From assembly GCF_000969825.1 (NCBI RefSeq), contig NZ_KQ033919.1, positions 4,166,749-4,230,748 of the forward strand: 64,000 nucleotides of DNA, in the 5' to 3' direction. Below, piece after piece: positions 24,817 to 33,709 of the stretch. Numbering within the stretch: the stretch's first letter is position 1; the number at the start of each line of letters is the position of its first letter. The DNA comes from Parabacteroides gordonii MS-1 = DSM 23371. Its GTDB lineage: Bacteria; Bacteroidota; Bacteroidia; Bacteroidales; Tannerellaceae. The notes under the pieces were generated by a model that searched no databases, was not told the origin of the DNA, and worked only from the letters and a program-made list of their open reading frames with translations. A program made the position numbers and the translations under genes.

Positions 24817-27630
24817 ATGAATATGACTCTTTCAAGAAGAACCTTTATCAAGTCCAGTGTGATTTCAGCTCTTAGCTTACCTTTTATGCAAGGATGCCGC
24901 TTTGTTGACAGTGAAAATGACGAAAGCGACAGGCTGTTTATGTTGTTTCAGAACCCGCCTGTCACTTCAAAACCTTTTGTTCGTTGGTGGTGGAACGGCG
25001 ATAAAGTAACGGCAAAAGAGATCCTGCGCGAACTCGACATAATGAAGACCGCCGGTATAGGAGGTGTCGAGATCAATCCGATCCGTTTTCCGGGAGGGGA
25101 TGATCTGGGAATACCTTCTCTGGAATGGCTAAGCCCCGAATGGATCGAAATGGTAAAGACCGCACTCAAGGGAGCGGAAGAACGGGGCATGATATGCGAT
25201 ATCATCGTCGGTTCGGGCTGGCCTTTCGGGGGCGAGTTCCTGCAACCGGAAGAACAGACCCAGCTAATGACACAGACCGCCCTGAAAGTAAAAGGGCCGG
25301 GAAAGATAGAACTGAAAACAGCCGACCTGCTGGCGGAAGCCTCTCCGCAGGTCGCATCCAAATACGAAGGGGCAACCAGCGAGTTATACTCCCTCTGCCT
25401 GGCTCCGGTGGAAATGTCGGCATTCACCCCCGCCATAGACCTTCCTTTTGAGAAAGGGGCGGACGTAATCTCCATCGATCTGCCGGAAGGTGAACATATC
25501 CTGTATGCACTGGTGAAAGTGACCGGTTTCCAGGCCGTTATCAACGGTGCTCCCGGTGCTGCCGGGCCAGTGCTGAACCATTACAACCAGCAAGCAGTGG
25601 AGAAGTTCCTCAACAGGATGTCGGATAAACTCTTCCCCGCTATCGGCAACCTGAAAGGGTTCCGTGCTTTGTTCTGCGACAGCATGGAACTGGAAGGAGC
25701 CAACTGGTGCCATGATTTCCTGGAAGAGTTTCAGACCCGCCGGGGATATGATGTAGAGCCTTATCTGCCTTTTATCCTCTATAAAGTCGGGCATATGGGG
25801 CATGCTGTCGAGGGAGCACTGGCAACGACCTTGTTCGGCGAGGCCAAGGAAGAGGTAGACCGCGTGAGATATGACTTCTTTGTCACCTGTATGGATATCG
25901 TGCGGGATCGTTTCCTGAAGCCCTATACGGAGTGGTGCAATAAATACGGTTTCAAGTCGAGGATACAAACCTATGGCCGCGAGTTCCACCCGCTGGAAGC
26001 ATCCCTGGAAGTGGATATTCCCGAATGCGAAACATGGTTCTGGAATGCGGACGGTTGCGAGAAAGATGCCTTTATTAAATCGCCCACCGATACGAACGTG
26101 AATAAATTTGTCGCATCGGCCGCCCATTATTCGGGGAAAAGGTTAGTCAGTTGCGAAGAAATAACCAATACCGGAAATGTCTTTAACGCCACGCTCGAAA
26201 AGATCAAGATGACGGGCGACCAGAGTAACCTTTCCGGCGTGACCCATTCTATCCTGCATGGATTTAATTATAGTCCGCTGGAAGTACCGTTCCCCGGATG
26301 GGTCATGTACGGCACGTTCCTGAACGAACGCAATACCTGGTGGCCTTATTTTAATCTGTGGGCGACGTACAAAACCCGCATATCGACCGTGCTTCAGGAG
26401 TCTGATTTCTTCGCCGACATCGCCGTGATGCATCCGTTGGCGGATATGTGGACGATACACGGGCCGCAGCGTGACCCATTCCCCGGACTGCATTATCCGT
26501 CCTATCAATATAAGGTATGGGAGGCGATCCACCGGAACGGAAACAGTTGCGATTATATCAGTGAAGGAATCATTCAGCAGAGCAGCTTTAAAAAGGGCAA
26601 TCTGGTTTTCAATAAAAGGAAGTACCATACCCTGATATTGCTCGAAGTCGAGTCGATGATGCCGGCCACGGCAGAGGCCTTGCTTGCCTTTGTGAAGGCG
26701 GGGGGCAAACTGATCTTTGTCGGTAAGGAACCTTATAAATCACCGGGATATAAAGATCATCAAACGAACGACGAAAAGGTGAAACAGACGATCGGCAGGA
26801 TCAGGGAAGCTTATCCGTCACAGCTCTTTACGGTGGAAGCTCCGGTCGAGCCGGTATCCTGGTTCCGAGGGGTACAACAGCAATGCGATATTGTCCCTTA
26901 TATGAAAATTGATACTCCGAGCCCTTATGTCAGCCAGATACGCCATCAGGCGGGGGACAAGGATATTTACTTTATAACGAACTGTAACCCGGATGATGAG
27001 ATCCGCATACAAGCCACATTTGCCGACAACGGTAAAACGCCCTGGCTCTGGAATCCGGAAACAGGCGAACGGTCGCCTTATCCTTCTGCATCCGGTTCCG
27101 TCTTGCAGATCACTCTGGGGCCTGCCGCTTCCCAACTGATCGTATTTGAAGATGCCAAAGCGAACAAGATGGCTATTCCTGCCATACCGTTACAAAGTTC
27201 GTCTCCCGTCAACTTGAACGGCTGGAATGTCCGGATGGAACATATCAACGGAGATACGAAAAAACTGGAGATCGATACCCTGATAGATTGGTCGGCCGAT
27301 CCGGCTACGCAGGGATTTGCCGGTGTGCTATATTATGAAAAGACGGTGGAAGATGCAGCCGGGTTCTATTATCTGGATCTGGGAAAGGTCTACGGCGTTT
27401 CGGAAGTGATCCTGAACGGGGAAAGTCTGGGATGTAAATGGTATGGCAATCGGGTGTATCAGTTGCCGGAACATCTGGCAAAGGCGCCTGTCAAGACATT
27501 GCAGGTGAAGATCACGACTACGGTAGGTAACTATCTGAAAGCTACCCCGGAGAATAAAACCGGACAGTCGTGGACTCGCCATCAGAAATGGCTGCCTACA
27601 GGAATGATTGGCCCTGTTAAATTAGTATGA
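24817..27630 (+). CDS. Glycoside hydrolase family 106 (alpha-L-rhamnosidase-like)
   Basis: The 937-residue secreted protein has the GH106 hallmarks: PFVRWWWNGDKVT, TAGIGGVEINPIRF, GMICDIIVGSGWPFGGEF, a TIM-barrel core with LFCDSMELEGANWCHDFLEEF, RLVSCEEITNTGN, and a C-terminal beta-sandwich (FYYLDLGKVYGVSEVILNGE). GH106 enzymes remove alpha-L-rhamnose from plant polysaccharides or glycosides. The N-terminus LSRRTFIKSSVI resembles a twin-arginine signal and is followed by a cysteine (FMQGC), so export may use Tat or a lipoprotein route. It overlaps the GH78 gene by 4 bp (ATGA). Confidence 0.87.
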   Translation: MNMTLSRRTFIKSSVISALSLPFMQGCRFVDSENDESDRLFMLFQNPPVTSKPFVRWWWNGDKVTAKEILRELDIMKTAGIGGVEINPIRFPGGDDLGIPSLEWLSPEWIEMVKTALKGAEERGMICDIIVGSGWPFGGEFLQPEEQTQLMTQTALKVKGPGKIELKTADLLAEASPQVASKYEGATSELYSLCLAPVEMSAFTPAIDLPFEKGADVISIDLPEGEHILYALVKVTGFQAVINGAPGAAGPVLNHYNQQAVEKFLNRMSDKLFPAIGNLKGFRALFCDSMELEGANWCHDFLEEFQTRRGYDVEPYLPFILYKVGHMGHAVEGALATTLFGEAKEEVDRVRYDFFVTCMDIVRDRFLKPYTEWCNKYGFKSRIQTYGREFHPLEASLEVDIPECETWFWNADGCEKDAFIKSPTDTNVNKFVASAAHYSGKRLVSCEEITNTGNVFNATLEKIKMTGDQSNLSGVTHSILHGFNYSPLEVPFPGWVMYGTFLNERNTWWPYFNLWATYKTRISTVLQESDFFADIAVMHPLADMWTIHGPQRDPFPGLHYPSYQYKVWEAIHRNGNSCDYISEGIIQQSSFKKGNLVFNKRKYHTLILLEVESMMPATAEALLAFVKAGGKLIFVGKEPYKSPGYKDHQTNDEKVKQTIGRIREAYPSQLFTVEAPVEPVSWFRGVQQQCDIVPYMKIDTPSPYVSQIRHQAGDKDIYFITNCNPDDEIRIQATFADNGKTPWLWNPETGERSPYPSASGSVLQITLGPAASQLIVFEDAKANKMAIPAIPLQSSSPVNLNGWNVRMEHINGDTKKLEIDTLIDWSADPATQGFAGVLYYEKTVEDAAGFYYLDLGKVYGVSEVILNGESLGCKWYGNRVYQLPEHLAKAPVKTLQVKITTTVGNYLKATPENKTGQSWTRHQKWLPTGMIGPVKLV

Positions 27631-30401
27631 TTATGAGAAGAATAGGAATACTTATCTGCTTCCTGGCAGGTATCGCACTTTTTGCCGGAGCCAAGTCCTT
27701 ACAACTAAAGGGGTTGACCTGCGAGTATGTGGAAAACCCGCTGGGAGTGGATGCACTTAATCCCGTGCTGGGATGGCGATTGGAGTCACAGACCCGTAAC
27801 CAACTGCAATCAGCCTATGAGATACAAGTCGCTTTGAAGGAAGACGATCTTCGGAACGGGAAAGGGTTGGTCTGGAAAAGCGGGAAAGTCAACAGCCAGC
27901 AAAATGTAAATATCGTTTACTCCGGTAGGAAGTTGAAGCCTTTTACCCGCTACTACTGGCGTGTCCGTGCCTATGACCGGGAAGGGGAAGTGTCCGCTTG
28001 GAGTGAGCCGGCCTTTTGGGAAACTTCCATGCTGTCTCCGGATGACTGGAAAGCCGAATGGATCGGTGATGGTTCGAAAGCACCGGAGAAGGAGGAAGAT
28101 TTCTATAAAGACGATCCGTCCCCGCTTTTCCGTAAAACGTTCCGTCCCGCTAAAACGGTGCAGGAAGCGCGTCTGTATATTGCCGGTATCGGATATTATG
28201 AGGCCAGCCTGAACGGTAAACGTATCGGCAACCATGTCCTTGATCCGGGCTGGACGAATTACGGGAAACAAATATTATACAGTACCTATGACGTAACCCC
28301 GTTGATCGGCTCGGGAGAAAACGCGATCGGGGTCATGCTAGGCAACGGATATTACAACCCGCTGCCTATGCGTATTTTCAAACCCTTACGGGAGTACCTG
28401 ACGATAGGTCGCCCTTGCCTGAAAGCACAACTTCGTATCCGGTATACCGACGGGTCGGTGGAAACAATCTGTACGGATGAAAGCTGGAAAACAACTACCG
28501 GCCCGGTTATGCGTAACAACGTCTATCTCGGCGAACAGTATGATGCCCGCAATGAGATAGACGGTTGGGATACTTGCCCATTCGACGACAGCCGCTGGAA
28601 ACAGGCCGTACCGATAGCAAATGCCACGGCCGGGCAGCTGACGGCTCAAATGCAACCGCCTATCCGGGAGATAGAAGTGATCAACCCCGTGAGGATGACG
28701 GAAACGCGTCCGGGAGAGTTTGTCTTCGATATGGGGCAAAACTTTGCCGGTGTGGCGCGTATCAAAGTCAGAGGGGCGAAAGGCTCGACTGTCAGGATCC
28801 GTTACGGGGAAGATATTTATTCGGACGGAAGCCTGAACGTGATGACTTCCGTTGCCGGACAGCAGAAAAGGGTCTGGGATGCCGATTGGGAAACCGCCGG
28901 TCAACCACAGACTGCCTGGCAGGAAGATGTCTATACGTTGAAAGGAGAGGGGGAAGAGATATGGTCGCCCCGCTTTACGTTCCACGGTTTCCGGTATGTG
29001 GAGATAACGGGATGGCCGGGTCGCCCGTCTTTATCGGATGTGGAAGGGATCCGGCTGAGTGCGGATTTGCAAAGAACCGGGTCTTTCGAATGTTCCGATC
29101 CGATGCTGAACCGTTTGGATAAGGTGTTGGATTATACGTTCCGCAGTAATCTTTTCAGTGTGCAATCCGACTGTCCGGCACGTGAGAAGTTCGGTTATGG
29201 TGGCGATATTGTCGGGACTGCCCGTACGTTCTGTTGGTTCTACGACATGGAGAACTTCTACCGGAAGGCGCTCCATGATTTTGCCAACGACCAGCGCCCT
29301 GAAGGGGGAATGACCGAAACGGCCCCTTATAACGGGATAGCCGATATGGGACTGGGGAACGACTCCGGCCCGATCGGGTGGCAACTGGCTTTCGCTTTCA
29401 TGCAGAAGCAGTTGTATGAATATTATGGTGACCTGCGGACAATAAAAGCCTTTTATCCGACCTTGCGCAAACAAGTTGAATTCCTTCGTTCAAAAGCGAA
29501 AGAGAACCGGATCGGGACTTGTATCAACGATCATGAGAGCCTGGAAGAACGCGTTCCCGCCTTGTTCGCTACCGCGCATTATTATCATCATGTGATTTTA
29601 CTGGCTGAGTTTGCCTCATTGACAGGCCGGCCGAAGGATGCACAGGAATATTCCCTGTTGGCAGCGGATATAAAGGAATCATTTATAAAAGAATTCGTGA
29701 AACCCGGAACAGGGGAAGTGGCAAATGCCACACAGGCAGCCCAGGCATTCGCCTTGTTTTATGATCTGATTCCGGAAAGTGAAAAGGAAGCTGTCTTTGC
29801 CGTCTTTCTGAAAGCTATCGGGAAATGGGACGGACATATCGCTTCCGGCATTTTCGGTGTTCCCGCTATTCTGGAAGTATTGCGTCAGAATAACCGGAAT
29901 GATATTGCCTATGAAATGGTCACGAAAAAGGATTTCCCCGGCTGGGGGCATATGCTCGAATCCGGAGCAACAACCTTATGGGAAACCTGGAAGTATTCGG
30001 ATAATGTATATTCTCAAAACCACCCGATGTTCGGTAGTGTAGGAGAGTGGTTCTATCAGTCGTTGGCCGGAATAAACCCGATGGCTCCCGGTTTCAGTAA
30101 AATCCGGATCAAACCGCAACCTGCCGGTGACCTGACATGGGTAAACTGTACTTATCGCTCAGTGAACGGCCCGATTGTAAGCAATTGGAAGAAAGAAGGC
30201 AATACCTTTGAACTCCGGGTAACGATCCCGGTCAATGCAACAGCCAGTATCTGTCTCCCTTCATCGACCGGTTCGGAAATAACGGAAAGCGGTCGTCCGC
30301 TGGATACTGTACAGGATGTAAAAGCAGCCGGGTTTGCAGATGGTTTCTATTGTGTCGAAGTCGGATCGGGAGATTATGTGTTTGTTGTAAGGGATATATG
30401 A
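27627..30401 (+). CDS. Glycoside hydrolase family 78 alpha-L-rhamnosidase
   Basis: The 924-residue enzyme has a signal peptide (RRIGILICFLAGIALFAGA), an N-terminal fibronectin-like domain (PLGVDALNPVLGWRLES, FTRYYWRVRAYD), rhamnosidase N domain (ARLYIAGIGYYEASLNGKR), concanavalin-like domain, and an (alpha/alpha)6 catalytic domain with DCPAREKFGYGGD, the GH78 active-site block whose Asp and Glu are the usual catalytic candidates. WGHMLESGATTLWETW is the second conserved block. It hydrolyses terminal alpha-L-rhamnosides. The 4-bp overlap with GH106 indicates coupled translation; two different rhamnosidase folds in one operon suggest a substrate with rhamnose in two linkages (inference). Confidence 0.93.
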   Translation: MIMRRIGILICFLAGIALFAGAKSLQLKGLTCEYVENPLGVDALNPVLGWRLESQTRNQLQSAYEIQVALKEDDLRNGKGLVWKSGKVNSQQNVNIVYSGRKLKPFTRYYWRVRAYDREGEVSAWSEPAFWETSMLSPDDWKAEWIGDGSKAPEKEEDFYKDDPSPLFRKTFRPAKTVQEARLYIAGIGYYEASLNGKRIGNHVLDPGWTNYGKQILYSTYDVTPLIGSGENAIGVMLGNGYYNPLPMRIFKPLREYLTIGRPCLKAQLRIRYTDGSVETICTDESWKTTTGPVMRNNVYLGEQYDARNEIDGWDTCPFDDSRWKQAVPIANATAGQLTAQMQPPIREIEVINPVRMTETRPGEFVFDMGQNFAGVARIKVRGAKGSTVRIRYGEDIYSDGSLNVMTSVAGQQKRVWDADWETAGQPQTAWQEDVYTLKGEGEEIWSPRFTFHGFRYVEITGWPGRPSLSDVEGIRLSADLQRTGSFECSDPMLNRLDKVLDYTFRSNLFSVQSDCPAREKFGYGGDIVGTARTFCWFYDMENFYRKALHDFANDQRPEGGMTETAPYNGIADMGLGNDSGPIGWQLAFAFMQKQLYEYYGDLRTIKAFYPTLRKQVEFLRSKAKENRIGTCINDHESLEERVPALFATAHYYHHVILLAEFASLTGRPKDAQEYSLLAADIKESFIKEFVKPGTGEVANATQAAQAFALFYDLIPESEKEAVFAVFLKAIGKWDGHIASGIFGVPAILEVLRQNNRNDIAYEMVTKKDFPGWGHMLESGATTLWETWKYSDNVYSQNHPMFGSVGEWFYQSLAGINPMAPGFSKIRIKPQPAGDLTWVNCTYRSVNGPIVSNWKKEGNTFELRVTIPVNATASICLPSSTGSEITESGRPLDTVQDVKAAGFADGFYCVEVGSGDYVFVVRDI

Positions 30402-30434
30402 AGTTTGTAGGGGCAACCCTGCCCCTACAAACTT
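30401..30434. terminator. Bidirectional terminator hairpin, GTAGGGGCA palindrome
   Basis: A perfect 15-bp stem, AAGTTTGTAGGGGCA at 30401-30415 and its complement at 30420-30434, with a 4-base ACCC loop. It begins in the GH78 stop codon and ends 5 bp from the M28 stop, so it fills the whole convergent gap. The GTAGGGGC...GCCCCTAC core resembles short palindromes scattered through many genomes (memory, not checked). Confidence 0.85.
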
Positions 30435-30439
30435 GGCTA

Positions 30440-31939
30440 TTATTTCCTGGGCATCATCTCATCCCTCATTGCTGCATTATAAGCGAACCAGGCGACGATA
30501 ACTGCATTGTGGCGTATATCGTCCAGTACCAGGCGGTCGGAGAAATCCTGTGTGCGATGCGAATGGCGTCCCCACTCCATAGGATCCTGGATAAACTGGA
30601 AAGCAGGAATACCCGCATTGTCGAAAGGTATATGATCCGTACTGCCGACGCTCCGGTTGGAAACAGTCGTAAAGCCTGTATCCAGGAAAGGTTGCATCCA
30701 CTCTGTAAAGATCGGATAGACCTGTAGGTTATCCTGGGTAAATATACCCCTGAATTTCCCTGGGCCATAATCGGAATTAAAGTAAGCGGATATCTTATTG
30801 TATTCCTTCTTTTTCTCTTTGGTTACCGGGTCTTGCACAAACTGCTCCACATAACCGCTCGAACCATGCAGGCCCACTTCTTCACCACCCCAGAAAGCGA
30901 CACGGATCGTACGTCTCGGTTGTACACCGATGGCTTTCAGTATACGCATGGCTTCAAGCATGGCAATAAATCCGGCACCATCGTCACCGGCTCCCGGACT
31001 CATATGATAACAATCCAGATGGCCGCCGATAATGACCAGTTCGTCCTTCAGTTTGGGGTCGGTGCCGGGTATCTCGGCTATGACGTTATATATCTTGCGG
31101 TCAGACTCGAATTTAACGGCGATATCGACTTCCATTTCTACCTTTTCACCGTTCCTGATCAAGCGTTCCATCAAGCCGTGGTTTTCGCAGGCAATATTTA
31201 GTTCGCAAGGTACGGGGCCGGCTTCTTCTAATTTATGGAAGTTCAATCCCGGAACACTGTAATTCCCCGATTCATGGATAATGACGGCCGGATTCTCCTT
31301 GTGTACAAAACTCAGTATTTCGGCATAAGACAACTCGCTTCCTTCGATGGCCTGGGCGGGTCTGCGGCGACGGGGCTGTACTTTAGTGATCGGATATTCG
31401 GCTGTTTGCTTTAAAGACTCTTCCGTATGCCGGCGGGCCATAGGTTCGAAACTGATCTTATAATCCGTAACAGACGGCATCAGTACGATCTTTCCTTTCA
31501 GTGTCCCTTTCAATGCCTGCAATTCTTTGTCGTTTGTGGCAGTGATCAGTACAACATCCCCTTTTACCGGCCCGTTTGTGCCGTTTGTCCAGGCTACCGG
31601 AGCCGGAAAGATGGGTATATAATAAGGTAACGTCATTGCGGCGTAAGCCTTTTCGATATCCCATCCGCCACGCGGCCAGTCACGGGCAAATTCGATGCGG
31701 GGATTAGACAGCTTGTATTCCTCCATCATTTCTTTGGCTACTTTATAACCTCTCTCCATCCCGTCAGACCCTGTCAGGCGGGGGCCGGCATAATCCAGCA
31801 AACGGTAAGATAACCGCTCTATGTCGGAATTCAGTTGTTCTTCCTGCTTGATCTTTTGGGCGACAGTCAGGTCGATCTTTTCAGTCTGGGCCATTACGGA
31901 TGATACACCGATCATCAAAAATACCAATAAGCTTTTCAT
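30440..31939 (-). CDS. M28 family zinc metallopeptidase (carboxypeptidase Q-like)
   Basis: The 499-residue periplasmic peptidase has a Sec signal (MKSLLVFLMIGVSSVMAQ), an inserted PA-like domain (about 110-300) and an M28 catalytic core. The di-zinc ligands are recognisable: His and Asp in GGHLDC and GAGDDGAG, the catalytic and ligand pair in GGEEVGLHG, and the last His in STDHIPFDNAG or WGRHSHRT. It should release N-terminal or dipeptide amino acids. It is a single-gene unit, convergent with the rhamnosidases and divergent from the tolC operon, with an exact -7 box upstream. Confidence 0.9.
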   Translation of the reverse strand: MKSLLVFLMIGVSSVMAQTEKIDLTVAQKIKQEEQLNSDIERLSYRLLDYAGPRLTGSDGMERGYKVAKEMMEEYKLSNPRIEFARDWPRGGWDIEKAYAAMTLPYYIPIFPAPVAWTNGTNGPVKGDVVLITATNDKELQALKGTLKGKIVLMPSVTDYKISFEPMARRHTEESLKQTAEYPITKVQPRRRRPAQAIEGSELSYAEILSFVHKENPAVIIHESGNYSVPGLNFHKLEEAGPVPCELNIACENHGLMERLIRNGEKVEMEVDIAVKFESDRKIYNVIAEIPGTDPKLKDELVIIGGHLDCYHMSPGAGDDGAGFIAMLEAMRILKAIGVQPRRTIRVAFWGGEEVGLHGSSGYVEQFVQDPVTKEKKKEYNKISAYFNSDYGPGKFRGIFTQDNLQVYPIFTEWMQPFLDTGFTTVSNRSVGSTDHIPFDNAGIPAFQFIQDPMEWGRHSHRTQDFSDRLVLDDIRHNAVIVAWFAYNAAMRDEMMPRK

Positions 31940-31989
31940 TTTATCTTTGTTATGGTTTCACATAAGTGTAAGTTGTTTTCTAAGACCTC

Positions 31990-31997
31990 CAAAGGTA
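31990..31997 (-). promoter_or_regulatory. -7 box for the M28 peptidase gene
   Basis: Minus-strand TACCTTTG, an exact TAnnTTTG match about 50 bp upstream of the start codon. A -33 element at proper spacing is not clear. Confidence 0.5.
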
Positions 31998-32075
31998 ATA
32001 AATCTGTATTTCATACAGATCAATCGCAGCAGAATATATCGAAATATAATTGGTATACGAAAGGAGAAGAAACGA

Positions 32076-32104
32076 TATCGGACACACTGTTCATTATCGG
32101 ACAC
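32076..32104 (+). promoter_or_regulatory. Tandem TATCGGACAC repeats (candidate enhancer)
   Basis: TATCGGACAC at 32076-32085 and again at 32095-32104, 19 bp apart. The first is part of a near-palindrome GGACA-CAC-TGTTC. They lie 45-75 bp upstream of the sigma-54-type promoter, where an NtrC-class activator would bind; the likely activator is encoded at 33710-35089. Confidence 0.5.
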
Positions 32105-32148
32105 TATCGAAGGTGGCTATGATTCAGTAAATCAGTTGTATATCTTTT

Positions 32149-32163
32149 TGGCATAGCTTTTGC
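32149..32163 (+). promoter_or_regulatory. Sigma-54 (RpoN) promoter of the tolC operon
   Basis: TGGCATAGCTTTTGC matches the consensus TGGCACG-N4-TTGC with correct spacing: GG at 32150-32151 and GC at 32162-32163, 12 bp apart. It is 29 bp upstream of the tolC start codon and no -7 TAnnTTTG box is needed. The operon encodes an NtrC-family activator, which fits RpoN control. Confidence 0.75.
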
Positions 32164-32191
32164 CTGTGGAAAGGCAAAAACATTTATAACA

Positions 32192-33676
32192 ATGAAAAAG
32201 ATATATATAGCTATCGCATCTTTGTTGCTGACCGTATCCGGCTTGCATGCGGAAGGACAGGAGAATATAGTGAAACTGACCCTGAAAGAGGCTATCGGTC
32301 TGGCACAACTCCAGTCGGTGGATGCCGCTGTAGCCCTCAACGAACTGAAAACGTCTTACTGGGAATACCGCACCCACATAGCAGACCAGTTGCCGGAAAT
32401 GAATTTCAAAGGAACGATCCCCAGCTACAGCAAGCAATACAGCCGTAACCAACAGCCGGATGGTACCTATGCGTTCGTGCAGGACAATAACCTATCTATG
32501 GACGGGGCTATCTCCATCGATCAGAACATTGCGCTAACCGGAGGTAAGATCTCGTTGAATACGTCGCTCAACTTCTCGCGTCAGCTCGGGCACGGTGCCT
32601 ACAATGAATTTATGAGCGTCCCGATCGGGCTGACCCTGACACAGCCTATCTTCGGGGTGAACGACCAGAAATGGAAACGCCGTATCGAGCCCGTACGTTA
32701 TCAGGAGGCGAAAGCCGCCTATATCGAGAGTGTGGAAGAGGTTACCATCTCCACGATCGCCTATTTCTTTAACCTTCTGCTGGCAAAAGAGAACCTGCTC
32801 ACTTCGGAGCAAAATCTCGAGAATGCCAATAAACTATATGAGATAGCCGTCGCTAAACGTAAGATCGGTCATATCTCCGAAAGTGAGTTGATGCAACTCA
32901 AACTATCCGCTTTGCAGGCGAAAGGCAAACTAACGGAAGCACAGTCGAACCTGAACGCAAATATGTTCCAGCTCCGTTCTTTCCTGGGGTTGAGCGAAGA
33001 AGATGTGATAGAGCCGGTTATCCCCGAGTCTGTACCCGATATGCGTCTGGTTTACCAGGATGTATTGGAAAAGGCGCAGGAAAATAACTCGTTTGCGAAA
33101 CGTATCCTGCGCGAACAACTGGAAGCCGATTATGCCGTTGCCACCGCCAAAGGGAAGCGTCGCGATATAAACCTGTTTGCTTCCGTGGGGTATACTGGAA
33201 AAGACTATGATTTTGCCGGAGCTTACAATCCGCTGAAGGATAACCAGGTGGTAGAGGTTGGTTTCAGTATCCCGCTCCTCGACTGGGGCAAACGGAAAGG
33301 GAAGGTAAAAGTGGCAGAGTCGAACCGTGAGGTGGTACTTTCCAAAAACCGCCAGAACCAGATGACGTTCAACCAGAATATCTTCCTGCTGGTGGAGAAC
33401 TTCAACAACCAGGCCGCCCAGCTGGAGATTGCAGCCGAAGCCGACGAGATTGCACAGAAGCGTTATCAGACTTCGATAGAAACCTTTATGATCGGTAAGA
33501 TCAATATCCTCGACCTGAACGACGCCCAGCAATCCAAAGACGATGCCAAGCAAAAGCATATCCGCGAGTTGTACGGTTTCTGGAATTATTTCTATAATGT
33601 GCGCAGCGTCACCCTCTATGATTTCCTCAACGATCGTAATCTGGATGCCGATTTTGAAGAAATAGTAAGGAGATAA
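32192..33676 (+). CDS. TolC-family outer membrane channel
   Basis: The 494-residue protein has a signal peptide (KKIYIAIASLLLTVSGLHA) and two repeats of the outer membrane efflux protein fold: LTLKEAIGLAQLQSVDAAVALN and SIPLLDWGKRKGKVKVAESN, with long amphipathic helices rich in Ala/Glu/Gln (ENANKLYEIAVAKRKIGH). It would form a trimeric exit duct for a tripartite pump or type I secretion system. No HlyD-type adaptor or inner membrane pump is encoded next to it; two regulatory genes follow instead, so the partner pump must be elsewhere. It is the first gene downstream of the sigma-54 promoter. Confidence 0.9.
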   Translation: MKKIYIAIASLLLTVSGLHAEGQENIVKLTLKEAIGLAQLQSVDAAVALNELKTSYWEYRTHIADQLPEMNFKGTIPSYSKQYSRNQQPDGTYAFVQDNNLSMDGAISIDQNIALTGGKISLNTSLNFSRQLGHGAYNEFMSVPIGLTLTQPIFGVNDQKWKRRIEPVRYQEAKAAYIESVEEVTISTIAYFFNLLLAKENLLTSEQNLENANKLYEIAVAKRKIGHISESELMQLKLSALQAKGKLTEAQSNLNANMFQLRSFLGLSEEDVIEPVIPESVPDMRLVYQDVLEKAQENNSFAKRILREQLEADYAVATAKGKRRDINLFASVGYTGKDYDFAGAYNPLKDNQVVEVGFSIPLLDWGKRKGKVKVAESNREVVLSKNRQNQMTFNQNIFLLVENFNNQAAQLEIAAEADEIAQKRYQTSIETFMIGKINILDLNDAQQSKDDAKQKHIRELYGFWNYFYNVRSVTLYDFLNDRNLDADFEEIVRR

Positions 33677-33709
33677 TTCGTATCTTTACAAACCCAAAAA
33701 GACACCGAT

